From positions 2,318,269 to 2,382,268 of the forward strand of contig KL647290.1 in assembly GCA_000727475.1 (NCBI GenBank): a DNA stretch of 64,000 nt. Direction: 5' to 3'. The notes below the pieces were generated by a model. That model was not told the DNA's origin, made no database searches, and was given only the letters and a program-made list of their open reading frames with translations. This document shows, in pieces, positions 1-11,800 of this stretch (position 1 is the stretch's first letter; each line of letters opens with the position of its first letter). The translations under genes were made by a program, and so were the position numbers. Source of the stretch: Sarcocystis neurona (taxonomy: Eukaryota; Apicomplexa; Conoidasida; Eucoccidiorida; Sarcocystidae).

Positions 1-590
1 GCCTTCTCCGGTGTACATACACTTCACCAGCACGGAGAGCAGGCCTTCGCGGCCCCACACGAAGCTCTCGCCCCTGCTCTCGTCTGCAGCGTGGCCCCAC
101 ACACACGCTGCCGCCGCCGTCTCCCCCCCTCGGAGGCACGGCGGGCGGCACGGGCCTCCTCGTCCGGACGACAGCGCAGACGCCCCTGCACCCCACAGCT
201 ACTTTCGGCGCCACTTCGGAGGTGCAGCAGCAGCAGCAGCCTGCGACGCACCTGCCGCTTTACCGTGTGGCTTCTTCAGACACCTTCCGAGCCACGCGAC
301 AGCTAGCTGAGAGTGTGAGGCTCTGTCTGTCTCGCGTGTGCGTCGACCCCGCCCCGTTTTTGACTGCAGAGCCAAGCCACGACGACGTCTCGTCTCCCGA
401 ACAGCAGCAAGAATACCACACACGCAGGCATGTCTTCTACAGGATGCCCAGGCCCCCTCCCTTCCCCCTGCGGCGGGCTGCTGCACATGTGCCTCCCCCC
501 AAGCTGCTGCCAAAGACCGCGCGTAACATGTCCTGCTGCTTTCCCTCCCCTATCGTCTGCGTCCTTCCACATGTACGGGCGCACGCCACG
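1..590. other. Stretch with no supportable gene
   Basis: Only short overlapping open frames on both strands, with one small CAG run near 222-240. No frame shows conserved sequence or a convincing splice pair. A gene edge entering from the left cannot be excluded. Confidence 0.4.
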
Positions 591-1000
591 CACAACACAC
601 ACATTCTCGCGCTACCCCAACATCCATATACACATACGAAATATGTATGTGTCGTCCGCACATATACATGTATTCATCCATTTGTACGAGATACACATTC
701 CCGTGCTTTCTCTCTCTATACAAATATGTAAACATTTATATATATATGTATATATATCCATATATGTGTACTTACTCTTCTGTACATAAATCAACACACA
801 CGTCATACACATGCATTCAGAACCTACTCATATATACCCTACACATACATATGCATATACTTATATCTATATATATAATCAAGCGTACATATACCCTGTA
901 TATATACATATATATGTTGTCACGTCTGCGTACAAGAAAAGAACACATACATATATATATTCATATAAATGTATATATGTGATGCGCTTCCTGTTGTGAA
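591..1000. repeat. AT-rich TATATG/ACATAC-type microsatellite block
   Basis: Interrupted runs of TATATA, CATATA and ACACAT from about 620 to 985, typical of the AT-rich spacers that recur through this window at 7.8-8.1, 12.7-13.0, 36.0-36.6, 42.65-42.8, 43.87-43.93 and 54.47 kb. Open frames here translate to Tyr/Ile/His-rich sequence and are not credible proteins. Confidence 0.8.
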
Positions 1001-1079
1001 GGAGAGACTACCACTCCGCAGTGCAGCACACAGACGTCACGCCCCACCGTCAAACTTAGTACGCATCAACTTGTACGTA

Positions 1080-1560
1080 ACACTACCTCCCACATATATA
1101 TATATATCATATTATATATATACCGTTACATCCCATATATATATATATATGGTATAGTATATATATATATATTTTATATCACATATATACCATTTCACCC
1201 ACCATATATATACATATAATATTACACGTATACCATTACATCCCAGATATGTATAATATATAATGTATAATATATATATATATTTATATTATATATATAC
1301 ACACACCATTACGTCCCACATATATATATATATTTATGTGTACGCCGAAAATATATACTACATGTATAAGGTATTACATATATATACACCGTTATATCCC
1401 ACATATATAATTTATTATATATATAGCATTACATCCCATATATACGCAAGATAAAACATAGATAGTGTATAGTATATATAGAATAGGTACACATATGTCA
1501 TTACATCCGACATACGTACAGTATATAAAATGTGTAACATATATTATATATATATTATGT
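1080..1560. repeat. Interspersed ATTACATCCCA-type repeat set in TA microsatellite
   Basis: A core close to CC(A/G)TTACATCCCA followed by CATATATA recurs about eight times, near 1087, 1125, 1191, 1233, 1307, 1389, 1427 and 1499, all in the same orientation. Spacing varies from roughly 38 to 80 bases and the gaps are TATATA runs. It reads as a degenerate minisatellite embedded in a (TA)n tract. Function unknown. Confidence 0.75.
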
Positions 1561-1875
1561 ATACGTATATGTGTCCAGTATTTAGGGGAAGACAGAGTGT
1601 TACAGTGGTTTATAGGTGAATATACATACATATGTCTGCATGCGCGCACAAGCAATATTGTATGCAGGAGGCGAGTGTTCTGACACGCTTCGTATGCAGA
1701 GACATCAACACAAGGAGAGCAGGGGCAGAGACAGAGGGAGAGGCAGGTGTTCTTCTGCTTCCGGTCGGCTAGCTGGCGCGCATGCAGATCCCATGCTGCT
1801 GCTGCTGCTGGGCAGGAGGAGAGACCCCCCATGCCTTTCCCCACGTGTCGAGATGTCGGCCGCGGCGTGGGCCAC

Positions 1876-4800
1876 TTACATGCGCTGCCGAGGCGATGGC
1901 CGAAGCGTCGCAGCAGGCAGCTGCCGTACGCTAGCACCAGTTCTCCTCTGCTGCCGTCTACTGCTGCTGTTCCAGGACTGGCTGCTGCTCCGCCCATGGC
2001 TTGCTGCTGCTGCTTCACCAGCTCCGAGTAGGACAGAGCAGCAGGCTCTGCCAAACATGTCGGCGGCCTCATCTTCTCCTGTACTCCTGCTCTTGCTGCC
2101 CGGACGGAGCTGCGCGTCTGTGCCCGTGGACCCGACGCGACTTTGGCTTGCGCCGCCGCTGCCGATAAGCCGCTGGCGTTCTCCCGCTAGCAATGCTCCT
2201 GCTGCTGCAGCGGAGTCTGCCGCTGCTGCAGCGGCTGCTGCTGCTGCTGTGTGTGTCCCACCTGGCGCCGTTGAGTGTGCTGCTGTTGCCGCCTCTGCGC
2301 CCGCTGTTGCTCTGTTGTTGTTGCTGCCTCGTGGGCTGGTCAACGTTCTCTGCTGCTGTTGCTGCACGACTTCCTCGAACGCTCCTGCTGCCTGGGGGTG
2401 ACCTTCGCAGCAGCTGCTGCTGCTTCTTCGGTTCCACTGCCGCTGCCGCGGGACTTCTTTGCTGTCCTCTCGTCCCGATCTGCCGTCCCCAACTCTTGCT
2501 GCTGCTGCTGCTGCGCTTGCGCCTGCGGCACCACACACACTCCTACGTCGAAGCGCTCTACGGTACTGTCGTCGCTCCTGCTCGACCTGCTGCTGCTGCT
2601 GTCGCTCCTGCGGCGCCCCCGGCTTCTTCACGTTCACATTTACCGCCTGCTGCTTCTGCGAACCCCATGGGGCTGTGTCTGCTGCAGGAGTTACAGACTT
2701 GCTGCTGCTGCTGCTACACCAGCCACACACGCCTTTCACGAGCAGCTGGGCTTGTCGACAAGCAAGCGGTCTACATCCTACCTTTCCCTTCTACGACCTT
2801 GCTGTTCCTCTTCCTCCAATGCGTCCCATCACAACTAACTGCTGCTACTGCTGTGCGTCTCTGTGTATGTTGTGATCCTGTTGCTCCTATTACTGCATGT
2901 GCGCGACGGTTCCCGCTGGCCCTGCTTATTATAATATCTGCGCTGCTGCCGCTGCTGACGCCGAAGGGCATGCTGCTGTGGAAGATGCTGCTGGTAGTGC
3001 TAATGTCGCTGCTGTCTTCTCATGCCCCCTCGGTCACGCAGCTGCAGCACAGCGGAACTCGCGAGTGATGCACGTCGGCGGGTTCTGCTTCTGCTGTCGT
3101 TGTGGACTTCCTGCAGTGGCTGCTGCTGTGGCTACTTGCAAGCTCCGCCGCTTGCCTCTCGCCCCTGCTCTAGCTGTTTGGCTTCTGCCACCGCGTCGCT
3201 CCTGCTGCACCGAGAGGCGCGTGACTGAACCATCGGCAGCAGCAGCAGCGCCGGAACAACGCCTCCAACGCCCTGTCACCGGAGGGAGGCCCTTCGGCTT
3301 CTCCTGAGCAGTAGCAGACCAAGAAGAGACAGCAAGACGTACACTCCAGCCTCTCAGGAGCACACTATTGGCTGAATCGTCTCTGTAGGGACAGTTTTGT
3401 CGACTCTGCTGCTGCTGTGGCTCTTGCTGCTGATGCTTCCTTTGTTGTTCTTGTCGCTGCTTGCTGGCCCCACGCCTGCTGCTGAGTCCTGCCGCACATT
3501 CGTTTATTCTACAGAGCTGCTCCTCTCGTCGCGATGCTCTCGTTGCTGCTGTCGCTGCTGTGTTGCTGTTGTCGCTGCTGCTGCTGCTGCTAGTGGAGGG
3601 GCTGAGATACTCTTCAGAGCTTTCTGCTGCAGCTGCTGCTACCGCGCCACGGTTCCCCTCATTGCTGCACCGGCTGCTGCTGCTGTTTCTTCTGAGTGTG
3701 ATGGTGTCTGTCCTGATGCAAGAAATCCTGCTGCTACGGTCAACTCGGCACACCTGCTGTGGCTGCTGGCGAAGAGTTGCCCCTGCTATTGTTGTTGTGT
3801 GTCTGCTGCTCTTGCTGCTGTTGCTGTTGCTGTTGCCACTGGTGTGCTGCTCCTGCTGCAGCTGCTGTCGTCTGCTGTGTCACGACTGCACCTTCTGGAG
3901 CAAAAGGGCAGCTGCTGCTGCCGCAGAGGACTGATGTTGCTCTGAATCTTTGGGCCGATGACGACGAAGCTGCTGCTGCTGCGGACCACCGGTTCTCTGT
4001 TGCCGCTGCTGCTGCGTCAACCACAGCTGCTGCTGCATGCAGAATGGGCTACGCCGCGCTGCAGCAGCGGCCGGTAGTCGCTCCTGCTGCTGTAGGATGC
4101 TGCCGCGGCAAGACCTCGAGAAAGTAGCGGGTGTGCTGTAATATATCGTAGAACGACTCGAAGGGCAGGACGACGAGCAGCACATCGGCAGCAGCAGCAA
4201 AACCACCAGCGCCAGCAACAGCAGCAGCAGCGGTCACACAAGAGAAGGGCCGTCGTTTTTGGCAGCCGCCCCTGCTGCTCCTGGCCTGATGCAGCGACCT
4301 AGAGGTTCAGATATGCGGAGAAATTGTCGCTGCCGTTTCATATAGAGTTCGACAACGGCGCTGTTGACAAGCTTGTCAGGGCTCGCGTTTTTGTACTGCT
4401 GTAGCAGCTGCGCTCTCTTCCCGCTCCTTCGTCTACGCGGCTGCTCCTGCTGAAGCGGCTCTTTCTGGTAGCCCCGTGGTCCACGCTGGCAGTGCCCTAC
4501 TGCTCTTGCCGAACTACTGTCCGTACCGCCTCGTGCCGCGCAACGCAACCGGTCACCCGCTGGTGCTGTGGCTCCTGCTGCTCGGGTGGCTGCTGCTGCT
4601 GCTGCATGCGGGCCGCCACTGGTACGGCTGCCGTGGAAGGGGCGGGCGCACAGCGTTGTTCTGCCACCGCTCGCCCTGGTGACGAGCCGGTGGATGAAGG
4701 TTGGTTGCGGCTTGTGTGCTGCTGCTGCTGCTCCTGCGGCCGAGCAGTTGCCAGTGATGCGCTGTCGAGGTGGGACGAGAAGAGAAGAGGTCTTGTTGCG

Positions 4801-4934
4801 ACGGTGTGCGCTGCAGCTGGTACTGGTACGGAGAGGCGGCGCGCTGTTGCCTCTGTATTATGTGCTGCTGCTGTTGTTTTGCTGCTGCTCGGCCCGCGTT
4901 GGCCGGCGGCCTGGAGACGCGCACATGTTGCCAC
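1876..4934 (-). CDS. Possible minus-strand gene rich in homopolymeric amino-acid runs (exon structure unresolved)
   Basis: Read on the minus strand, several open blocks have mixed, protein-like composition between Gln, Ala and Ser runs: 4497-4934 (about 145 residues), 4234-4548, 4049-4237, 3034-3753 (about 239 residues) and 1876-2739 (287 residues). The plus-strand alternatives are almost pure Leu/Cys and look like shadows. The blocks lie in different frames, so introns would be needed. I recognise no family. Because stop-free triplet repeats can fake open frames, this is only a candidate. The most convincing part is listed separately at 4234-4548. Confidence 0.35.
4234..4548 (-). CDS. Candidate minus-strand exon(s), unknown conserved-looking helical segment
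   Basis: This minus-strand frame contains a non-repetitive stretch (KRAQLLQQYKNASPDK followed by NSAVVELYMKRQRQFLRISE) with charged/hydrophobic periodicity expected of a folded protein. Just downstream on the same strand, in another frame (4049-4237), LPFESFYDILQHTRYFLEVL is equally protein-like, and an intron between them is plausible. I could not name the family. The surrounding sequence is Gln/Ala-run protein or intronic triplet repeat. Confidence 0.4.
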   Translation of the reverse strand: MRCAARGGTDSSSARAVGHCQRGPRGYQKEPLQQEQPRRRRSGKRAQLLQQYKNASPDKLVNSAVVELYMKRQRQFLRISEPLGRCIRPGAAGAAAKNDGPSLV

Positions 4935-5299
4935 TCAACAAGTGTTGCTGCCCGGACGACCCCGCCTGCTGATCCACGCTGCCCGGTGTCCCTCTTTACT
5001 GCTGCAGAAACGTCTGCTTATCCTGCTGTTCCTCGCGCTGCTGACACCCCGCCGCGCGTACTACTACTACTGCTCCACGGCAGACCAGGCAGTACTAGAC
5101 GAGGAGGTCCATCGGTTGTTGCTGCTGCTGAGGACCATCGCTGCCGCTGCGACGCCGCTGCGCGGCTGGTTCGCTGCTGTCACTACACAGACGTCTCCGA
5201 GCAGAGTGTGCGTAGGCTCAAAACAAGCCGCTAGCCTGAACCGCTTGAGACTGCTCTTGGACTCACCGGCAGCTGCTAGCCCTGCTCTGTAGACTTGTC

Positions 5300-7206
5300 A
5301 CACAGCTTCTGCGGAAAAACTCTGCTGTTCCCCTGCCCAACATCAACGATGACTCTCTGCTTGGCTACCGCGGCGATGCGTCGTCAGTGACGTTACTCTG
5401 CTGCCGCCGTGGCGCACGTCCCGAGCTCTCTACAACCGTGTGCAGCCGCTGCTGCAGCAGCAGCTGCTGCGTCAGGACTGTCCTTCCGCCTGTTGGGCAT
5501 CTGCTGCTGCGGCGGAATAGTTGAACTGTGCGCATCGGTAAGCACGTACATACCGCAGGCGCTGGCGTGCAGCAGCAGCAAGAGCAGCAGCAGACCAGCG
5601 AATGTGACCGAGCAGCAAAACAGCAGCAGGTCAACTGCGGCAGCGCACCAGCAGCCACAACCCGAAAGAGCAGCCGCAGGATAAGGACGACAGAAGCAAC
5701 ACAACTGCGAGAACCGTAGCCGCACGCGAGCAGCGGACAGCACAGCAGCAGCTCAAGCAGCAGCAGCAGCTCAAGCGCCAGAAGCGGCAGCTCAGCAAGA
5801 GCAGCAGCAACACGACCACCAGCACGGCAAGAGCAGCCAGGAACGCCAGCAGCATGGAGAGCAGCAGCAACGCCAGCAGTAACATAGCAGGAGCAGCAGC
5901 AACGCCAGCAATAGCATAGCAGTAGCAGCATCAGCATCAGCAGTTGCAGCACCAGGGGGCGTGATATGCTGCTGGCGCGACTACGTTTGTTCGTTAGCGT
6001 CCTCCTACAGTTGACAGTATCCGTAGGAACACAAGCAGCGACTGCTGATGCTGCTGCAGCCGCAGCGACGCTACACACAACCCAGCAGCTACAGCAGCGC
6101 CAGAAGCAGTAACAACACCGGGCCAGGAGCCGCACGAGCGGCAACAGAAGGTGAAAAAAAGAGGAGCAGCACCCACCGAAGGCGATGCAGCACCAACAGC
6201 AGCAGCACACGCAGCAAGGGCAGCAGCAGCGCACGCGGCAGCAGAAGAAGCAGCAGGAGCAACTGGACAAGCACCTGCAGGGGCAGCACGCTCAGAAGAA
6301 AGCTGCAGTATCCATGGCAACAGCTGCAGCAACGGCAAGAGCTGCTGTATCCCAAGAGGAGGAGCGACGCACCAACAGCAGCCCCAGCAGGACTGCTCGC
6401 ACCTACTCCAGCAGCACCTGCAGCTACGTCCAACCTCATAGCAGCTGTTGCAGCAGCAGCTGCACCAACAGTTACCTAGAGCAACAGCAGCAGCAAGGCC
6501 AGTGGGGAAACTGAACAGGACGCCAGGGGAATTCAAGAGTAAGCAACAAGGAGAGTGGCAAGACCAGCAGCAGTCACGAGGCGCCTAATGCCTGCAGCAG
6601 CCGCATGCGGCGGCAGCAGACACATCGCCTGTCATGTCTTCACAGCTGCAGCCGTGGGCAGGAGAAGCGCAGTGGCAACATCAGTAGCAACAGCAGCAAG
6701 ACGCAGCCTCCGTTGCTGCTAACATTCGCGCTCTTTCCCCTCCTGCACATTGACGGGACGGACGCGGAACGCATGCGTTGACCATGCGACCGCAGCAGCG
6801 GCAGGCAGCATTAGCGCTCGCAGCAGCAACAGCACGCAAGACGAAACTCAGCAGCCACACGGGCTTTAGAAGCAGCGGCAGCAACAGCAGCAGCAACAGA
6901 AGTCGCAGCAGCACAGAAGTCGAGGCAGCAGGAGTAGCGACCGCAGCAACAGCAACAGCTGTAGGGGCCACGAAACAGCAGCAGGACGGATGCTGCAAGT
7001 AGCAGCTGCAGCAACAGCGCTTCCCCCGCAGGAACACGGCCGCACCAGCGCCCCCGCTGCAGCAGCAGCACACAGGAACAGCAGGAGTGAGGAGAGCAGC
7101 CGCAGCAACAACCCAGCAACGAGAAAGCACGGACAGCACCTACGTCACCACCAGCGGCAGCCGCAGTGCCCGCAGCAGCAGCAACAGCAGCGAGAGCGAG
7201 AGAACC
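5300..7206. other. Triplet-repeat stretch without a supported gene
   Basis: CAG/GCA-rich on the plus strand. Plus-strand frames at 6048-6479 and 6990-7595 give Ser/Gln/Ala-rich sequence. No frame has a conserved non-repetitive segment, so coding, intronic and intergenic readings cannot be separated. Confidence 0.4.
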
Positions 7207-7446
7207 GCAGCAGTAGGACCAGCAGCAACAGTGACACCAGCAGCAGCAGTGCCTCCAGCAGCAACAGTGACACCAGCAGCAGCAGTGACTCCAGCAACAG
7301 CAGTGACTCCAGCAGCAGCAGTGACTCCAGCAGCAGCAGTGACTCCAGCAGCAGCAGTGACTCCAGCAGCAGCAGTGACTCCAGCAGCAGCAGTGACTCC
7401 AGCAGCAGCAGTGACTCCAGCAGCAGCAGTGACACCAGCAGCAGCA
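7207..7446. repeat. 18-bp tandem repeat, about 13 units
   Basis: Near-perfect 18-base units (GACTCC followed by four AGC-type triplets) run about 13 times; the central units are identical. In one plus frame it encodes a six-residue unit AAAVTP, in another SSSSSD-type, and on the minus strand VTAAAG-type. The uniformity suggests recent slippage or unequal exchange. It is not clear which frame, if any, is translated. Confidence 0.85.
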
Positions 7447-7799
7447 ACAGCAATGAGAGAAACAGCGGCCGCAGCAGGAGAGCCAACAGCCCCAACAGTG
7501 GCACTCGCAGAGCCGGGGCGCTGGACGTAAATCCGCGCCACAAAAGAGGCCTCCGCTCTGTATGTGGAAGGCCGAAGCATGTACAAGTGCAGTAGCAGGC
7601 GCCTGAGTCGGGCGCCCTTTTCCCTTCCTTTTTCTCCTTCTCCGTGTTGGTGCTCTGCTGCTAATTTTTATTCTGAGGCCCGTGGTGCTGCGCATGCACC
7701 CTGCGTGAGAGACGCGTTGATGTGTGGGTCGTGCGCCAGCTGCAGTGAGCTCTGCTGCGCATGCGGCCGGCGATTCACATGCAAGAGGCTTGTGGCCAC

Positions 7800-7901
7800 T
7801 GCCACGCCCACGACACTTCTACATACATACACGCATGTCAACACATATATACATCTAGAAAAGGAAATAGGTAGGCACACGCGCACAGATACTCACAGAA
7901 G

Positions 7902-7935
<34 letters not shown>

Positions 7936-8150
7936 GTATAGAGAGAGACACATACACAGAGGTATATCTATATATACACACGTGTGAACGCTGAAGTTTA
8001 TACATGCATATATACAGGTAAACACAGGTATACATATATATAGAGAGACAGAGGGAGAGAGCCACACACACACACACAGAGGTGTATCTTTATATACACG
8101 CGTATAAACGCTGAAGTGTCTACACACGTATACAAACACAGGCGTCCACC
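7800..8150. repeat. TA microsatellite plus a diverged roughly 100-bp direct duplication
   Basis: An uninterrupted (TA)n run near 7908-7934 is followed by two related blocks, about 7940-8020 and 8042-8140. Both contain gagagaga, cacacagaggt, atatcttatatacac-like and aacgctgaagt elements in the same order. The blocks diverge by scattered substitutions. Confidence 0.7.
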
Positions 8151-8895
8151 TATGTACTGCACATCGCTTATTCTCCAGAGCTTTGTCTGTGTGCATACGG
8201 ATGTGTCTGTAGAGCCACATATATCGAGACATACGTGTAGGTGGACGTATAGCGGTGCTGCTGGCTGTGTGTTGCTCTGCTGGTGGTGGTAGGAGCTTGC
8301 GACTGCTGCTGCTCCAGTGCTGTCGCTGCTGCTGTGCTATTCCTGCCTCTCGTGCTGGGCGCATCTGTCCCTTGCTGTCGCTGAGCTGCTGCTTGGCGCC
8401 GATCTCGCCTGCTTGATCTCTTCCTGAGGTTCTGTGTGCTGGCGTGGCTGCTGGTGTTGCTGCAGTCCAGTCGCTGCTGCTCGTAGAGCAGCGGATCTTC
8501 GTGGAGCTGCTCCCGCAGGTGCTTCTTCACTCTTTTCTGCCCCCCAGGTGAGGACTCTCACTGCTGCTCTTGCTGCGCCTGGGCCGCCGTCGCGGCTGCT
8601 GCACCTGCTGCTTGAAAACAGCACTCCACTGGGTTGTTGCTGGCCTCTGCTCCTTGGTTTGCGTTGCTACATGTGTTGCAGCCAGGTCGCTCTTCGCTTG
8701 TCCCGCAGCGGCCCCTCTGCCAGCAGCGACGTACTCCTCCTGCCTGCAGCAGCAGCAGCAGCCGTGACAGCAGCTGCACAGGCCGCTCGGCGTAGCAGCA
8801 GCACGTCCAGGAACAAGAACAACGGCAGCAGCAGCTGCAGCTGAAGCAGGCGCATCTGCAGGAGCAGCAGGGGCGCTAGTGGCTACGCAGCAGCA
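8151..8895. other. Upstream region of ETFB, no gene supported
   Basis: CTG-rich to about 8.7 kb, then CAG-rich up to the ETFB start codon. The promoter and 5' leader of ETFB presumably lie here, but no recognisable motif was seen. Confidence 0.4.
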
Positions 8896-11800
8896 ATGGC
8901 ATCTTCCGTGATGGTCTGCGTTAAGCGGACTGTGGACGCTGCTGTGAAAGTCCACGCGACGCAAGACCGTCGGGGTACGCTGACGCAGGGCCTGAAGCAC
9001 GCCATGAACCCCTTTTGCGAAGTGGCTCTTGAAGAGGTATGCAGAGAAGCAGCAGGAGCAGCAGCAACGGCCGGAGAACATCGGCAGCAACGGCAGCAGG
9101 AGGAGCAGTAACGGCTGGAGAACAGCAGGAGCAACGGCTGCACGAGAAGCAGCACCGGCCGGAGAACAGCAGCAACAACGGGAGCAGCAGGAGCAGCACC
9201 GGCCGGAGAGCAAGAGCGGCGTTGGGAGCAGCAGGAGCAGCACCGGCCGGAGAACAGGAGCAGCGTTGACAGTTGGTGCAAGTTGGACGGGCGCAGCACC
9301 CACATCCGCACTGCACACCACCAGCAGCGGAGCAGCAGCAGCAACACCAGCACTGGCGACAGCGACAGTAGCTAGGGCAGCACTAGGAAAAGCAGAAGCA
9401 AGAGCAGTTGTCAAGAGCAGCGACAGAGCAACAGGTAGTCCAGCAGTCGCGGGATTTTAGCTGTGCAGCCCCTGCGAGGATCGAAGCAACAGCGGCCGCA
9501 GGATCACGACGGAATGGACAGGGGCCAATCCTGCGGCTCTGTTTTACTCGCAGCGTTTACCTGAGAGCAGCGTACTGCAGCAGGTGTGACTAGTCCACTA
9601 CGGAGACCGAAGCGCATGCCACAACCCAGGCATAAAAACTCCGCCATTCCTGCGATAGAAACAAGTCGCAGCCTCCTACGCGGATGCGGTACTGCGTCTA
9701 TTTCCCCTGTTGCAATTTCTCTACCTGCTGCTTCTTCTCCTCCGTGTCCCGCTTCAGCTACTTCTTCGGTCGCTGCTGCTTCGCTGCTCTGCAAGTGCTT
9801 CTCTTGTTCTGCTGCAGCCGCAGGAGAACCACAGCACACTAGTGCTGTTGTTGCGCGGGAGAATTCTCCACGCTAGGGCTGCACTGCTGCTGCTGCTACT
9901 GTTGATGTGTGAGACTGGGAGTGTGCTGGCGCTCGCGTCCGCTGCCCTGCTGCTGCTGCTTCTGCTCGTGCTAAATTTACTGCTGCCTTACGCCTTGTTG
10001 TGATATCCTTCCTCTGCTGCTGCTGCTTCTGCAGGCACTCCGCCTAAAGCAAAAGGGCTTCTTCCAGCGCGTCTTTGCCGTTTGTGTGGGGGGCCCCTCG
10101 CGGTACTGCTGCACAGCAGAAGGAGAGAAGAAACAGCAGTACCAGAAGGAGGGACTGCAGCAGCCGCAGCAGCGAACGTCCCGGCAGAAGGGACGCACTA
10201 CCGGTGACACACATACAGACAGCAGAAGCAGCAACAGCAGCCGAAGTCTCCTAGTTCAAGATCTCGAAAGATGAGGTGGAAGCGGCAAGGCCGGCACCGC
10301 TGCACACCGGCTCCTCACAGCAGCGGCTGCGCTTTGTGCCTTTTGCTGCTGCGGTGACCGCTACAGCCACCTGACCTGCGCTTCTGCTCCTGCAGCTCGA
10401 GTCTGCTGCGCTCTCTGTTCTGGTGCATTTTATTTCCGTCGACACTGCTGTTTGGCTGCTCTGCACCCTTGCTGCCGTAGAAGATGCCTGCTGCTGCTGC
10501 TGTTCGGGTGTTTGCTCCTGTGACTGTATTCCTGCCTTGGCTAGTGGACTCGACTACGGGTCTCTTTGTCCCTGCTGCTTCCTCCCGCTGTTGTTGAAGT
10601 GGAAACGCCAGCTGGGTCTGCCTTTTCGGGGGTGCTGCCGCCGCGACGCCGCTCCAACGGGTGTCAGAGGCCCGTACCGCGGCTGCGACCGCCCATGCGT
10701 ATACCGCTGCCATGCAGAGCTATTGCGGCTGTGGCCGCCTGTACCCGTCGCTGCTGCCCTTGTGCTGATGATTCCAGCCCTGTATTTGGTGTTATGGCAA
10801 CGCCCTGTCCAACTTGCTGCTGCTGCTCTTGCTGCACTGTGTGACAGAGGCGGGACTGCTGCTGCTGTTTTCTGCGCAGACCTCCTGCAGTAGCTCCTCC
10901 GCAACTCGTAGACCGCCGCGTCTGTGCGAGAGGTTCTGCTGGCAGCTGTCGAGACGCTATGCTGCTAAGCATGAGCTGCTGCTCTTATTTACTTCCGTCC
11001 CACTGCAGTTCGTTTCTGTTGCTGGCTGTTGCTGTAGCTGCTGTACAATGAATCGGTGTCTCTCTCCCCTGCTGTTGCTGCTACCGCAGACGTTGCTGAT
11101 CTTCCTCACAGGCAGCGTGCTGCTGAGAGAGCCGCAGCTTATTTGCTGCTTTACTACTCAAAGACAGTGATCCTGGATCTACAGGAGTGCTGTTTTCTTC
11201 AGGGCGTCGTCTTTGCTGCTGCGCCGCCGCTGTGGTTGCGCTGCTGCTGCTGCGCTGCTGCAAGGTTATGTTAGCATAGCTCCGTCTTCCCGCTTTCCTC
11301 ACTGGCGCTGCCTCTGTTGTCCCTGATGTTTTGCTGGGACGCAGACTTCCAGAAGCTCCTCCGCCGCTGCTTCAGGTTCCGCACTTTACTTATTCTTCTG
11401 CCGTCCATTTGAAGCGTCTGCTGCAATGCTGCAGTGCTGCGGTGCTGCTGCTGTCTCTACACTCCACTATTCTGCTGTTGCTGTCTTTCTCCTGCTGCTG
11501 CTTCCGTTACCGCTGTGATTCAGCTGGCCTGTGCATGTGGGTCCTCCGCAGTTCCGCCATCGCACTGCTGTTGCTGCCGCAGTGCGACGGCTGGTGTCCC
11601 TGCTGCTGCGTGCGTGCACTTGCCGTCGTTGCTGCTCGTGCGTGTAAGCATCTTCCATGCGTTCCTGGTGCTGCCGCCTGTCGCCGTGTCTATTCGAGAG
11701 AAGAAGGTCATGATCCAAGTCGTAACGGCTGCTCCTGCTGCTTCGACTTGTGTCGCACGTCTGTTGCGCGAGGGGCTTCCGTCTGTAAACTTATTTGGGG

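Larger units (their letters stand above)
1800..7600. repeat. Dense CAG/CTG triplet-repeat region with strand switches
   Basis: Imperfect CTG runs dominate the plus strand from about 1.79 to 5.3 kb. Polarity flips near 5.4 kb, after which CAG/GCA runs dominate to about 7.5 kb. Every frame across the runs stays open because CTG/TGC/GCT and their complements contain no stops, so open-frame length is not evidence for a gene here. The same triplets fill introns of the ETFB gene further right. Confidence 0.9.

Noticed and set aside
5365..6270. Long minus-strand open frame of about 300 codons
   Set aside because: Almost entirely Leu/Cys/Ala from CTG/TGC triplets; a shadow of stop-free repeats, not a protein.
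6811..7695. Minus-strand open frame of 294 codons with regular Cys-Trp-Ser-His repeats
   Set aside because: The apparent metal-binding repeat is just the 18-bp array read in another frame; no conserved context.
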